Source of the DNA: Dryocosmus kuriphilus
Taxonomy: Eukaryota > Arthropoda > Insecta > Hymenoptera > Cynipidae
Direction: 5' to 3'
DNA: 64,000 bases
Assembly (NCBI GenBank): GCA_038277395.1
Contig: CM076195.1
Span: forward strand, 53,825,551-53,889,550
Position numbers and translations under genes: made by a program. Shown one piece after another: positions 13,401 through 27,060 of this stretch. The number at the start of each line of letters is the position of its first letter. The stretch's first letter is position 1. Under the pieces are notes generated by a model. That model saw only the letters and a list, made by a program, of their open reading frames with translations, was not told the DNA's origin and made no database searches.

Positions 13401-15672
13401 ATGGACGTCAATTTGGCGAAACAGCCACCCCAATAACTGTAATTTGCAAAATACGATATTTCTTTTTAAGGACTAAAAATTTGTCGCTATTTGTTGCTAA
13501 TTAGTGGCCCGAAAATTAATTTTGTTGCGAAAATTTTTTGAAAATCACGATGTGCATCGTTTAGTTGACGTCAAGTTGACGAAACGTCCTTCCCAAATAC
13601 TGTAATTTCCAAGATACGATATCTTTGTTAAGGACTAAAAATTTGCCGCTCATTTGTTGCCAATTATTTGCGCAAAAACAAATTTTGTTGCGAAAATTTT
13701 TTAAAAATCAGGAGGTGCATCACTTGTTTGACGTCAAGTTGGCGAATCATCCATCCCAATAACTGCAATTTCCAAGATACGATATCTTTATTAAGGACTA
13801 AAGGTTTGTCGCTTATTTGTTGCGAATTAGTTGCGCAAAAACAAATTTTGTTGCGAAAATTTTTTAAAAATCAGGAGGTGCATCACTTGTTTGACGTCAA
13901 GTTGGCGAATCATCCATCCCAATAACTGCAATTTCCAAGATACGATATCTTTGTTAAGGAATAAAAATTTGCCGCTTATTTTTTGCTAATTAGTTGCGCA
14001 AAAACAAACTTTGTTGCTAACATTTTTTAAACACCACGAGGTGCATCGTTTAGTTGACGTCAAGTTGAGAAAGCATCCATCCCAATAACTGTAATTTCCA
14101 AGATACGATATTTTTGTTAAGGACTAAAAATTTGCCGCTTATTTTTAGCTAACTAGTTGCGCAAAAACAAATTTTGTTGCTAACATTTTCTAAAAGTTAC
14201 GAGGTGCTTCGCTAAGTTGACGTCAATTTGGCGAAACATCCACCCCAATAACTGTGATTTGCAAAATACGATATTCTTTTTGAGGACTTAAAATTTTCCC
14301 CTTGTTTGTTGCTAATTAGTTGCGCAAAAAAACAATTGTGTTGCTAACATTTTTGAAAAATTACGAGGTGCTTTGCTAAGTTGACGTCAAGTTGGTGAAA
14401 CATCCACCAGAATAACTGCAATTTGCAAGAAACGATATTTTTGTTAAGGACTAAGGATTTGCCGCTTGTTTGTTGCGAATTAGTTGCGCAAAAACAAATT
14501 TTGTTGCGAAAATTTTTTTAAAAATCAGGAGGTGCATCGCTTAATTGACGTCAAGTTCACGAAGCATCCATCCCAATAACTGCAATTTGCAAAATACGAT
14601 ATATTTTTAAGAACTAAAAATCTGTCGCTATTTGTTGCTAATTAGTGGCCCGAAAATTAATGATTTTGCTAACTTTTTTTAAAATTACGAGGTGCATCGC
14701 TTATTTGACGCCAAGTAGGCGAAGCATCCACCCCAATAAACTGTAATTTGCAAGAAACGATGTTTTTGTTAAGGACTAAAGGTTTGCCGCTCATTTGTCG
14801 CGAATTAGTTGCGCAAAAACAAATTTTGTTGCGAAAATTTTTTTAAAATCACGAGGTGCATCCCTTAGTTGAAATCAAGTTGACGATATATCTATCCCAA
14901 TAAAGGCAATTTCCAAGATACGATATCTTTGTTAAGGACTAAACATTTTCCGCTTATTCGTTGCGAATTAGCTGCGCAAAAACCAATTTTGTTGCTAACA
15001 TTTTTTAAAAATTACGAGGTGCATTGCTAAGTGGACGTCAGTTTGGCGAAACATCCACCCCAATAACTGTAACTTGCAAGAAACGATGTTTTTGTTAAGG
15101 AGTAAAGGTCTGCCGCTTATATGTTGCGAATTAGTTGCGCAAAAAAAAAATTTTGTTGGGAAAATTTTTAAAAAAATCACGAGGTGCATCCCTTAGTTGA
15201 CGTCAAGTTGACGATGCATCCATCCCAATAAAGGCAATTTCCAAGATACGATATCTTTTTTAAGGACTAAAAATTTGCCGCTTAAGATTTGCTAATTAGT
15301 TGCGCAAAAACCAATTTTGTAGCTAACATTTTTTATTAATTACGAGGTGCTTCGCTAAGTTGACGCCAAGTTGGAGAAGCATCCACCCCAATAAATGTAG
15401 TTTTCAAGATACGATATTTCTTTTTAAGGACTAAAAATCTGTCGCTATTTGTTGCGAATTAGCTGCGCAAAAACCAATTTTGTTGCTAACATTTTTTAAA
15501 AATTACAAGCTACTTTGCTAAGTGGAAGTCAATTTGGCGAAACATCCACCCCAATAACTGTAATTTGCAAAATATGATATTTCTTTTTAAGGACTAAAAA
15601 TCTGTCGCTATTTGTTGCTAATTAGTGGCCCGAAAATTAATTTTGTTGCGAAAATTTTTTTTCAATCACGAT

Positions 15673-18600
15673 GTGCATCGTTTAGTTGACGTCATGTTGA
15701 CAAAACGTCCATCCCATAAACTGTAATTTCCAAGATACGATATCTTTGTTAAGGACTAAAAATTTGCAGCTTATTTTTTGCTAATTAGTTGCGCAAAAGC
15801 AAATTTAGTTGCTAACATTTATTAAAAATGACGGGGTGCATCGCTTAGTTGACACCAAGTTGACGAAGCATCCATCCCAATAACTCTAATTTTCAAGAAA
15901 CTATATTTTTATTAAGGACTAAAGGTTTGTCGCTTATTTGTTGCGAATTAGTTGCGCAAAAACAAATTTTGTTGCGAAAATTTTTTAAGAATCAGGAGGT
16001 GCATCACTTGGTTGAAGTCAAGTTGGCGAAGCATCCATCCCAATAACTGCAATTTCCAAGATACGATATCTTTGTTAAGGACTAAAAATTTGCCGCTTAT
16101 TTTTTTGCTAATTAGTTGCGCAAAAACAAATTTTGTTGCTAACATTTTTTAAACACCACGAGGTGCATCGCTTAGTTGACGTCAAGGTTGTGAAATATCC
16201 ACCCCAATAACTATGGTTTGCAGGATACGATATTTTTGTTAAAGGCTAAAGGTTTGCCGCTTATTTGTTGCGAAATAGTTTGCGAAAAACAAATTTTGAT
16301 GCGAAAATTTTTTAAAAATCACGACGTGCTTTGCTAAGTTGACGTCAACTTGGCGAAACATCCACCCCAATAACTGTATTTTGCAAGATACGATATTTTT
16401 GTTCAGGACTAAAAATTTTCCGCTTGTTTGTTGCTAATTAGTTGCGCAAAAACAAATTTTGTTGCTAACATTTTTTCAAATTACGCGGTGCTTCGCTGAG
16501 TTGACGTCAAGTTGGCCAAGCGTCCACCCGAATAACTGTAATTTGGAAAATACGATATTTTATTTTAGGACTAAAAATTTGCCGCTTATTTGTTGCGAAT
16601 TGGTGGCCCGAAAACAAATTTCGTTGCTACTTTTTTTTAAAAATCACGAGGTGCATCGTTTAGTTGACGTCAAGTTGACGAAGCATCAATCCCAATACCT
16701 GTAATTTCCAAGATACGATATTTTTGTTAAGTACTAAAAATTTTCCGCTTATTTTTAGCTAACTAGTTGCGCAAAAACTAATTTTGTTGCCAACATTTTT
16801 TAAAAATTACGAGGTGCTTCGCTAAGTTGATGTCAAGTTGGTGAAACGCCCACCCCAATAACTGTAGTTTGCAAGATACGATATTTTTGTTAGGGACTAA
16901 AGGTTTGCCGCTCATTTGTTGCGAATTAGTTGCCCAAAAACAAATTCTGTTGCGAAAATTTTCTTAAAATCACGAGGTGCATCGCTTAGTTGACGTCAAG
17001 TTGACGAAGCATTTATCCCAATAACTGTAATTTCCAAAATACGATATTTCTGTGAGCGCTAAAAATTTGCCCCTTATTTTTTGCTAACTAGTTGCGCAAA
17101 AAGAAATTTTGTTGCTAACATTTTTTAAAAATTACGAGGTGCTGTGCTAAGTTGACGTCAAGTTGGTGAAACATCCACCCCAATAACTGTAGTTTGCAAG
17201 ATACGATATTTTTGTTAAGGACCAAAGGTTTGCCGCTTATTTGTTGCGAAACGGTTGCGCAAAAACAAATTTTGTTGCGAAAACTTTTTAAAAATCACGA
17301 GGTGCTTTGCTTGGTTGACGTCAAGTTGGTCAAACATCCACCCCATTAAATGTAGTTTTCAAGATACGATATTTTTGTTCAGGACTAAACATTTGCCGCT
17401 TATTTGTTGCGAATTAGTTGCGCTAAAACAAATTTTGGTGCATAAATTTTTTAAAAATCACGAGGTGCTTCGCTTAGTTGACGCCCAGTTGGCGAAGCAT
17501 CCACACCAATAACTATGATTTGCAAAATACGATATTTTTTTTTATGGACGAAAAATTTTCCGCTTGTCCGTTGCCAATTGGTTGCGCCAAAACAAATTTT
17601 GTTGCTAACATTTTTTCAAAATTACGCGATGCACCGCTGAGTTGACGTCAAGTTGGCCAAGCGTCGACCCCAATAACTGTAATTTGGAAAATACGATATT
17701 TTATTTTAGAAATAAAAATTTTCCGCTTATTTGTTGCTAATTGGTGGCCCGAAAACAAATTTTGTTGCGAAAATTTTTTAAAAATCAGGAGGTGCATCGT
17801 TTAGTTGACGTCAAGTTGACGAAGCGTCCATCCCAATAAACAGTAATTTCCAAGATACGATATCTTTGTTAAGGACTACAAATTTGCCGCTTATTTGTTG
17901 CGAATTAGCTGCGCAAAAACCAGTTTTGTCGCTAGCATTTTTTAAAAATTACGAGGTGCTTTGCTAAGTGGACGTCAATTTGGCGAAACATCCACCCCAA
18001 TAACTGTAATTTGCAAAATACGATATTTCTTCTTAAGGACTAAAAATTTGTCGCTATTTGTTGCTAATTAGTGGCCCGAAAATTAATTTTGTTGCGAAAA
18101 TTTTTTTTCAATCACGATGTGCATCGTTTAGTTGACGTCATGTTGACAAAACGTCCATCCCATAAACTGTAATTTCCAAGATACGATATCTTTGTTAAGG
18201 ACTAAAAAATTTGCAGCTTATTTTTTGCTAATTAGTTGCGCAAAAGCAAATTTAGTTGCTAACATTTATTAAAAATGACGGGGTGCATCGCTTAGTTGAC
18301 ACCAAGTTGACGAAGCATCCATCCCAATAACTCTAATTTTCAAGAAACTATATTTTTATTAAGGACTAAAGGTTTGTCGCTTATTTGTTGCGAATTAGTT
18401 GCGCAAAAACAAATTTTGTTGCGAAAATTTTTTAAGAATCAGGAGGTGCATCACTTGGTTGAAGTCAAGTTGGCGAAGCATCCATCCCAATAACTGCAAT
18501 TTCCAAGATACGATATCTTTGTTAAGGACTAAAAATTTGCCGCTTATTTTTTGCTAATTAGTTGCGCAAAAACAAATTTTGTTGCTAACATTTTTTTAAA

Positions 18601-21110
18601 CACCACGAGGTGCATCGCTTAGTTGACGTCAAGGTTGTGAAATATCCACCCCAATAACTATAGTTTGCAGGATACGATATTTTTGTTAAAGGCTAAAGGT
18701 TTGCCGCTTATTTGTTGCGAAATAGTTGCGAAAAACAAATTTTGATGCGAAAATTTTTTTAAAATCACGACGTGCTTTGCTAAGTTGACGTCAACTTGGC
18801 GAAACATCCACCCCAATAACTGTATTTTGCAAGATACGATATTTTTGTTCAGGACTAAAAATTTTCCGCTTGTTTGTTGCTAATTAGTTGCGCAAAAACA
18901 AATTTTGTTGCTAACATTTTTTTTCAAAATTACGCGGTGCTTCGCTGAGTTGACGTCAAGTTGGCCAAGCGTCCACCCGAATAACTGTAATTTGGAAAAT
19001 ACGATATTTTATTTTAGGACTAAAAATTTGCCGCTTATTTGTTGCGAATTAGTGGCCCGAAAACAAATTTCGTTGCTACTTTTTTTTAAAAATCACGAGG
19101 TGCATCGTTTTAGTTGACGTCAAGTTGACGAAGCATCAATCCCAATACCTGTAATTTCCAAGATACGATATTTTTGTTAAGTACTAAAAATTTTCCGCTT
19201 ATTTTTAGCTAACTAGTTGCGCAAAAACTAATTTTGTTGCTAACATTTTTTAAAAATTACGAGGTGCTTCGCTAAGTTGATGTCAAGTTGGTGAAACGCC
19301 CACCCCAATAACTGTAGTTTGCAAGATACGATATTTTTGTTAGGGACTAAAGGTTTGCCGCTCATTTGTTGCGAATTAGTTGCCCAAAAACAAATTCTGT
19401 TGCGAAAATTTTCTTAAAATCACGAGGTGCATCGCTTAGTTGACGTCAAGTTGACGAAGCATTTATCCCAATAACTGTAATTTCCAAAATACGATATTTC
19501 TGTGAGCGCTAAAAATTTGCCCCTTATTTTTTGCTAACTAGTTGCGCAAAAACAAATTTTGTTGCGAAAACTTTTTTAAAAATCACGAGGTGCTTTGCTT
19601 GGTTGACGTCAAGTTGGTCAAACATCCACCCCATTAAATGTAGTTTTTCAAGATACGATATTTTTGTTCAGGAGTAAACATTTGCCGCTTATTTGTTGCG
19701 AATTAGTTGCGCTAAAACAAATTTTGGTGCATAAATTTTTTAAAAATCACGAGGTGCTTCGCTTAGTTGACGCCCAGTTGGCGAAGCATCCACACCAATA
19801 ACTATGATTTGCAAAATACGATATTTTTTTTATGGACGAAAAATTTTCCGCTTGTCCGTTGCCAATTGGTTGCGCAAAAACAAATTTTGTTGCTAACATT
19901 TTTTTCAAAAATACGCGATGCACCGCTGAGTTGACGTCAAGTTGGCCAAGCGTCGACCCCAATAACTGTAATTTGGAAAATACGATATTTTATTTTAGAA
20001 ATAAAAATTTTCCCGCTTATTTGTTGCTAATTGGTGGCCCGAAAACAAATTTTGTTGCGAAAATTTTTTAAAAATCAGGAGGTGCATCGTTTAGTTGACG
20101 TCAAGTTGACGAAGCGTCCATCCCAATAACAGTAATTTCCAAGATACGATATCTTTGTTAAGGACTACAAATTTGCCGCTTATTTGTTGCGAATTAGCTG
20201 CGCAAAAACCAATTTTGTCGCTAGCATTTTTTAAAAATTACGAGGTGCTTTGCTAAGTGGACGTCAATTGGCGAAACATCCACCCCAATAACTGTAATTT
20301 GCAAAATACGATATTTCTTCTTAAGGACTAAAAATTTGTCGCTATTTGTTGCTAATTAGTGGCCCGAAAATTAATTTTGTTGCGAAAATTTTTTTTCAAT
20401 CACGATGTGCATCGTTTAGTTGACGTCATGTTGACAAAACGTCCATCCCATAAACTGTAATTTCCAAGATACGATATCTTTGTTAAGGACTAAAAATTTG
20501 CAGCTTATTTTTTGCTAATTAGTTGCGCAAAAGCAAATTTAGTTGCTAACATTTATTAAAAATGACGGGGTGCATCGCTTAGTTGACACCAAGTTGACGA
20601 AGCATCCATCCCAATAACTCTAAATTTTCAAGAAACTATATTTTTATTAAGGACTAAAGGTTTGTCGCTTATTTGTTGCGAATTAGTTGCGCAAAAACAA
20701 ATTTTGTTGCGAAAATTTTTTAAGAATCAGGAGGTGCATCACTTGGTTGAAGTCAAGTTGGCGAAGCATCCATCCCAATAACTGCAATTTCCAAGATACG
20801 ATATCTTTGTTAAGGACAAAAAATTTGCCGCTTATTTTTTGCTAATTAGTTGCGCAAAAACAAATTTTGTTGCTAACATTTTTTAAACACCACGAGGTGC
20901 ATCGCTTAGTTGACGTCAAGGTTGTGAAATATCCACCCCAATAACTATGGTTTGCAGGATACGATATTTTTGTTAAAGGCTAAAGGTTTGCCGCTTATTT
21001 GTTGCGAAATAGTTGCGAAAAACAAATTTTGATGCGAAAATTTTTTAAAAATCACGTCGTGCTTTGCTAAGTTGACGTCAACTTGGCGAAACATCCACCC
21101 CAATAACTGT
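15673..21110. repeat. ~2.3-2.45-kb higher-order repeat, two copies and a partial third
   Basis: The distinctive landmark ATGTGCATCGTTTAGTTGACG followed by TCATGTTGACAAAACG occurs at 15,673, 18,119 and 20,407 (measured at GTGCATCG). The monomers after each follow the same order: the AAATGACGGGGTGC variant, the ATCAGGAGGTGCATCACTTG variant, the AAGGTTGTGAAATATCC variant, then ACGACGTGC or ACGTCGTGC. The intervals are 2,446 and 2,288 bp, so the second copy is one monomer shorter. The third copy runs into the 1,141-bp repeat. Confidence 0.85.
17098..17262. repeat. Single monomer present in one higher-order copy and deleted from the next
   Basis: Between the TGCCCCTTATTTTTTGCTAAC block and the GAAAACTTTTTAAAAATCACG block, copy 1 has a full extra monomer (GAGGTGCTGTGCTAAG through TTGCGAAACGG). 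At the homologous place in copy 2 (about 19,545-19,570) the two flanks are joined directly within the shared GCGCAAAAACAAATTTTGTT block. The loss accounts for the 158-bp difference between copies. Confidence 0.78.
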
Positions 21111-22845
21111 ATTTTGCAAGATACGATATTTTTGTTCAGGACTAAAAATTTGCCGCTTATTTGTTGCGAATTAGTTGCCAAAAACAAATTTTGGTGCAAA
21201 ATTTGTTTAAAAATCACGAGGTGCATCGCTTAGTTGACGTCAAGTTGACGAAGCATCCATCCCAATAACTGTAATTTCCAAGATACGATATCTTTGTTAA
21301 GGACTAAAAATTTGCCGCTTATTTGTTGCGAATTAGTTGCCAAAAAAAAATTTTGGTGCAAAATTTGTTTAAAAATCACGAGGTGCATCGCTTAGTTGAC
21401 GTCAAGTTGACGAAGCATCCATCCCAATAACTGTAATTTCCAAGATACGATATCTTTGTTAAGGACTAAAAATTTGCCGCTTATTTGTTGCGAATTAGTA
21501 GCCAAAAAAAACAAATTTTGGTGCAAAATTTGTTTAAAAATCACGAGGTGCATCGCTTAGTTGATGCCAAGTTGGCGAAGCATCCACCCCAATAAATGTA
21601 GTTTTGCAAGATACGATATTTTTGTTAAGGACTAAAAATTTGCCGCTTATTTGTTGCGAATTAGTTGCGCAAAAACAAATTTTGTTGCTAACATTTTTTA
21701 AAAATTACGATGTGCTTCGCTAAGTTGACGTCATGTTGGTGACACATCCACCCCAATAACTGTAGTTTGCAAGATACGATATTTTTGTTAAGGACTAAAG
21801 GTTTGTCGCTTATTTGTTGCGAATTAGTTGCGCAAAAACAAATTTTGTTGCGAAAATTTTTTAAGAATCAGGAGGTGCATCACTTGGTTGAAGTCAAGTT
21901 GGCGAAGCATCCATCCCAATAACTGCAATTTCCAAGATACGATATCTTTGTTAAGGACAAAAAATTTGCCGCTTATTTTTTGCTAATTAGTTGCGCAAAA
22001 ACAAATTTTGTTGCTAACATTTTTTAAACACCACGAGGTGCATCGCTTAGTTGACGTCAAGGTTGTGAAATATCCACCCCAATAACTATGGTTTGCAGGA
22101 TACGATATTTTTGTTAAAGGCTAAAGGTTTGCCGCTTATTTGTTGCGAAATAGTTGCGAAAAACAAATTTTGATGCGAAAATTTTTTAAAAATCACGTCG
22201 TGCTTTGCTAAGTTGACGTCAACTTGGCGAAACATCCACCCCAATAACTGTATTTTGCAAGATACGATATTTTTGTTCAGGACTAAAAATTTGCCGCTTA
22301 TTTGTTGCGAATTAGTTGCCAAAAACAAATTTTGGTGCAAAATTTGTTTAAAAATCACGAGGTGCATCGCTTAGTTGACGTCAAGTTGACGAAGCATCCA
22401 TCCCAATAACTGTAATTTCCAAGATACGATATCTTTGTTAAGGACTAAAAATTTGCCGCTTATTTGTTGCGAATTAGTTGCCAAAAAAAAAATTTTGGTG
22501 CAAAATTTGTTTAAAAAAATCACGAGGTGCATCGCTTAGTTGACGTCAAGTTGACGAAGCATCCATCCCAATAACTGTAATTTCCAAGATACGATATCTT
22601 TGTTAAGGACTAAAAATTTGCCGCTTATTTGTTGCGAATTAGTTGCCAAAAACAAAATTTTGGTGCAAAATTTGTTTAAAAATCACGAGGTGCATCGCTT
22701 AGTTGATGCCAAGTTGGCGAAGCATCCACCCCAATAAATGTAGTTTGCAAGATACGATATTTTTGTTAAGGACTAAAAATTTGCCGCTTATTTGTTGCGA
22801 ATTAGTTGCGCAAAAACAAATTTTGTTGCTAACATTTTTTAAAAA
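20659..22845. repeat. 1,141-bp higher-order repeat (7 monomers), two copies
   Basis: GGTTTGTCGCTTATTTG recurs at 20,659 and 21,800, and the intervening sequence is almost identical. Even chance minus-strand reading frames of 93 codons (20,945-21,226 and 22,086-22,367) are the same. Part of the unit is repeated a third time around 22,829-23,020. The near identity marks one of the youngest amplifications in the array. Confidence 0.88.
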
Positions 22846-25780
22846 TCACGTCGTGCTTTGCTAAGTTGACGTCAACTTGGCGAAACATCCACCCCAATAA
22901 CTGTATTTTGCAGGATACGATATTTTTGTTCAGGACTAAAAATTTGCCGCTTATTTGTTGCGAATTAGTTGCCAAAAACAAATTTTGGTGCAAAATTTGT
23001 TTAAAAATCACGAGGTGCATCGCTTAGTTGACGTCAAGTTAGACGAAGCATCCATCCCAATACATAACTGTAATTTCCAAGATACGATATCTTTGTTAAG
23101 GACTAAAAATTTGCCGCTTATTTGTTGCGAATTAGTTGCCAAAAAAAAATTTTGGTGCAAAATTTGTTTAAAAATCACGAGATCGCTTAGTTGACGTCAT
23201 GTTGGTGACACATCCACCCCAATAAATGTAGTTTGCAAGATACGATATTTTTGTTAAGGACTAAAAAATTTGCCGCTTATTTGTTGCGAATTAGTTGCCA
23301 AAAACAAATTTTGGTGCAAAATTTGTTTAAAAATCACGAGGTGCATCGCTTAGTTGATGCCAAGTTGGCGAAGCATCCACCCCAATAAATGTAGTTTGCA
23401 AGATACGATATTTTTGTTAAGGACTAAAAATTTGCCGCTTATTTGTTGCGAATTAGTTGCGCAAAAACAAATTTTGTTGCTAACATTTTTTAAAAAATTA
23501 CGAGGTGCTTCGCTAAGTTGACGTCAAGTTGGCGAAATATCCATCCCAATAACTGTAATTTGCAAAATACGATATTTTTATTAAGGACTAGAAATTTGCC
23601 GTTTATTTTATGCAAATTAGTTGCGCAAAAAACAATTTTGTTGCTAACATTTTTTAAAAATTACGATGTGCTTCGCTAAGTTCACGTCAAGTTGGCGAAG
23701 CATCCACCACAATGACTGTAGTCTGCAAGATATTATATCTTTGTTAAGGACTAAAAATTTGCCGCTTATTTGTTGCGAATTAGTTGCCCAAAATCAAATT
23801 TTGTTGCGAAAGTTTTTTAAAAATTACGAGGTGCTTCACTAAGTTGACCTCAAGTTGGTGAAACATCCACCCCAATAACTGTAGTTTGCAAGATACGATA
23901 TTTTTGTTAAGGACTAAAGATTTGCCACTTATTTGTTGGTAATTAGTGGCCCAAAACCAAATTTTGTTGGTAACTTTTTTTAAAAATTGCTAGGTGCATC
24001 GCTTAGTTGACGTCAAGTTGGCGAAGCATCCACCCCAATAGCTATAATTTGCAGGAGGCGATATTTTTGTTAAGGGCTAAAAATTTACCTATTATTTGTT
24101 GCTAATTAGATGCGCCAAAACAAATTGTTCTTTCTAACATTTTTTAAAAATTACTAGGTGCTTTCCTAAGTTGACGTCAATTTGGCGAACCATCCACCCC
24201 AATAACTGTAATTTGCAAAATAGGATATTTTTTTTTAGGAATAAAAGTTTGCCGCTATTTGCTGCTAATTAGTTGCGCAAAAACAAATTTTGTTGCTAAC
24301 ATTTTTTAAAAATTACGAGGTGCTTCGCTAAGTTGACGTCAAATTGGCGAAGCATCCACCCTAATAACTGTAATTTGCAAAATACGATAATTTTTTTAAG
24401 GACTAAAAGTTTGCCGCTTGTCTGTTGCTAATTAGTTGCGCAATAAGAAATTTTGTTGCTAAAATTTTTTAAACATTTCGAACTGCTTCGCTATGTTGAT
24501 GCCAAGTTGGGAGGCATCCATCCCAATAACTGTAATTTCCACGATACGATATTTTTGTTAAGGACTAAAAATTTGTCGCTTATTTGTTACTAATTATTTG
24601 CGAAAAAACGAATTTTGTTGCTAACATTTTTTATAAATGACAAGGTGCTTCGCTAAGTTGACGTTAAGTTGGCGAACCATCCATCCCAATAACTGTAATT
24701 TCCAAGATACGATATTTTTGTTAAGGACTAAAATTTTGTCGCTTATTTGTTACTAATTAGTTGCGAAAAAGGGATTTTGTTGCTAACATTTTTTAAAAAT
24801 TACGAGGTGCTTCGCTAAGTTGACGTCAAGTTGGTGAACCATCCATCCCAATAACTGTAATTTCCAAGATACGATATTTTGGTTAAGGACTAAAAATTTG
24901 TCGCGTATTTGTTGCTAATTAGTTGCGCAAACCACATTTTGTTGCTAAAATTTTTAAAAAATTACGAGGTTCCTCGCTAAGTTAACGTCAAGTTGGCAAA
25001 ACATCCACACCAATAACTGTAATTTGCAAGATACGATATTTTTGTTGAGGACTAGTAATTTGCCGCTTGTTTGTTGCTAATTAGTTGCGCAAAAACAAAT
25101 TTTGTTCCGGAAATTTTTTAAAAATAACGAGGTGCTTCGCTAAGCTGACGTCAAGTTGGCGAAACGTGCGCCCCAAAAACTGTAATTTGCAAGATACGAT
25201 ATTTTTGTTAACGGCTTAAAATTTGCCGCGTATTTGTTGCTAATTAGTTGCGCAAATCAAATTTTCTTTCTAACATTTTTTAAAAATTACGTGGTGCTTC
25301 GCTATGTTGATGCCAACTTGACGAAGCATCCACCACAATAACAGTAATTTGCAAGATACGATATTTTTGTTAAGGACTAAAAACTTTCCGCTTATATGTT
25401 GCGAATTAGTTGCGCAAAAACAAATTTTGTTTCTAAAATTTTTAAAAATTACGAGGTGCTTCGCTAAGTTGACGCCAAGTTGGCGAAGCATCCATCCCAA
25501 TAACTGTACTTTCCAGGATACGATATTTTTTTAAGGAATAAAAATTTGCCGCTGGTTTGTTGCTGATTAGTTGGGCAAAAACGAATTTTGTTGCTAACAT
25601 TTTTTAAAAATTACTAGGTGCTTCGCTAAGTTGACGTCAAGTTGGTGACGCATCCACCCCAATAACTGTAGTTTGCAAGATACGATATTTTTGTTATGGA
25701 CTAAAGATTTGCCACTTACCTGTTGCTAATTAGTGGCTCAAAAACAAATTTTGTTGCTAAATTTTTTTAAAAATTGCGAT

Positions 25781-26600
25781 GTGCGTCGCTTAGTTGATGT
25801 CAAGTTGGCAAAGCATTCACCCCAATAACTATAATGTGCAAGAAACGATATTTTTGTTAAGGACTAAAAATTTACCGATTATTTTTTGCTAATTAGATGC
25901 GCAAAAACAAATTTTTCTTTCTAACATTTTTAAAAAATTACGTGGTGCTTCGCTAAGTTGACGCCAATTTGCGAAACATCCACCCCAATAACTGTAATTT
26001 ACAAAATACGAGATTTTCTTTAAGGACTAAGAATTTGCCGCTTGTTTGTTGCTAATTAGTCGCGCAAAAACGGAATTTTGTTGCTAAAATTTTTTTTAAA
26101 TTTCGAAGTGCTTGGCTATGTTGATGCCAAGTTGGCGAAGCATCCAACCCAATAAATATAACTTGCAAGAAACGATATTTTTGTTATGGACTAAATATTT
26201 ACCGATTATTTGTTGCTAATTAGATGCGCAAAATCAAATTTTTTTTTTGTATCATTTTTTCAAAATTGCGATGTGCGTCGCTTAGTTGATGTCAAGTTGG
26301 CAAAGCATTCACCCCAATAACTATAATGTGCAAGAAACGATATTTTTGTTAAGGACTAAAAAATTTACCGATTATTTTTTGCTAATTAGATGCGCAAAAA
26401 CAAATTTTTCTTTCTAACATTTTTAAAAAATTACGTGGTGCTTCGCTAAGTTGACGCCAATTTGCGAAATCTCCACCCCAATAGCTGTAAGTTGCAAAAT
26501 ACGATATTTTTTTAAGGACCAAAAATTTGCCGCTTGTTTGTTGCTAATTAGTTGAGCAAAAAAAAATTTTCTCGCTAACATTGTTTAAAAATTACGAGGT
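25781..26600. repeat. 492-bp higher-order repeat (3 monomers), about two copies
   Basis: The rare block GTGCGTCGCTTAGTTGATG, followed by CAAAGCATTCACCCC and ATAATGTGCAAG, occurs at 25,781 and 26,273, an interval of 492 bp. The next monomers, with TACGTGGTGC and GACGCCAATTTGCG, also recur. Confidence 0.82.
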
Positions 26601-27060
26601 GCTTCCCTGAGTTGACGTCAAGTTGGCGAAGCATCCACCCCAATAACTGTAATTTGCAAGGTACGATATTTTCGTAAAGCACTAAAAATTTGCCGCTTGT
26701 TTGTTTCTAATTAGTTCCGCAAAAACAAATTTTCTTTGTAAAATTTTTAAAAACTACGAGGTGCTTCGCTATGTTGACGTCAAGTTGGAGAAGCATCCAT
26801 CCCAAAAACTGTAATTTCCAAGAAACGATATTTTTGTTAAGGACTAAAAATGTGCCGCTTGTTTGTTGCTAATTAGTTGTGCAAAAACAAATTTTGTTGC
26901 TAAAATTATTTAAAAATCACAAGGAGCTGCGCTAAGTTGACGCCTATTTGGCGAAACATCCACCCGAATAACTGTATTTGCAAAATACGATATTTTTGAT
27001 AAGGACTAAAGATCTGCCGTTTATTTGTTGCGAATTATTTGCGCAAAATCAAATTTTTTT

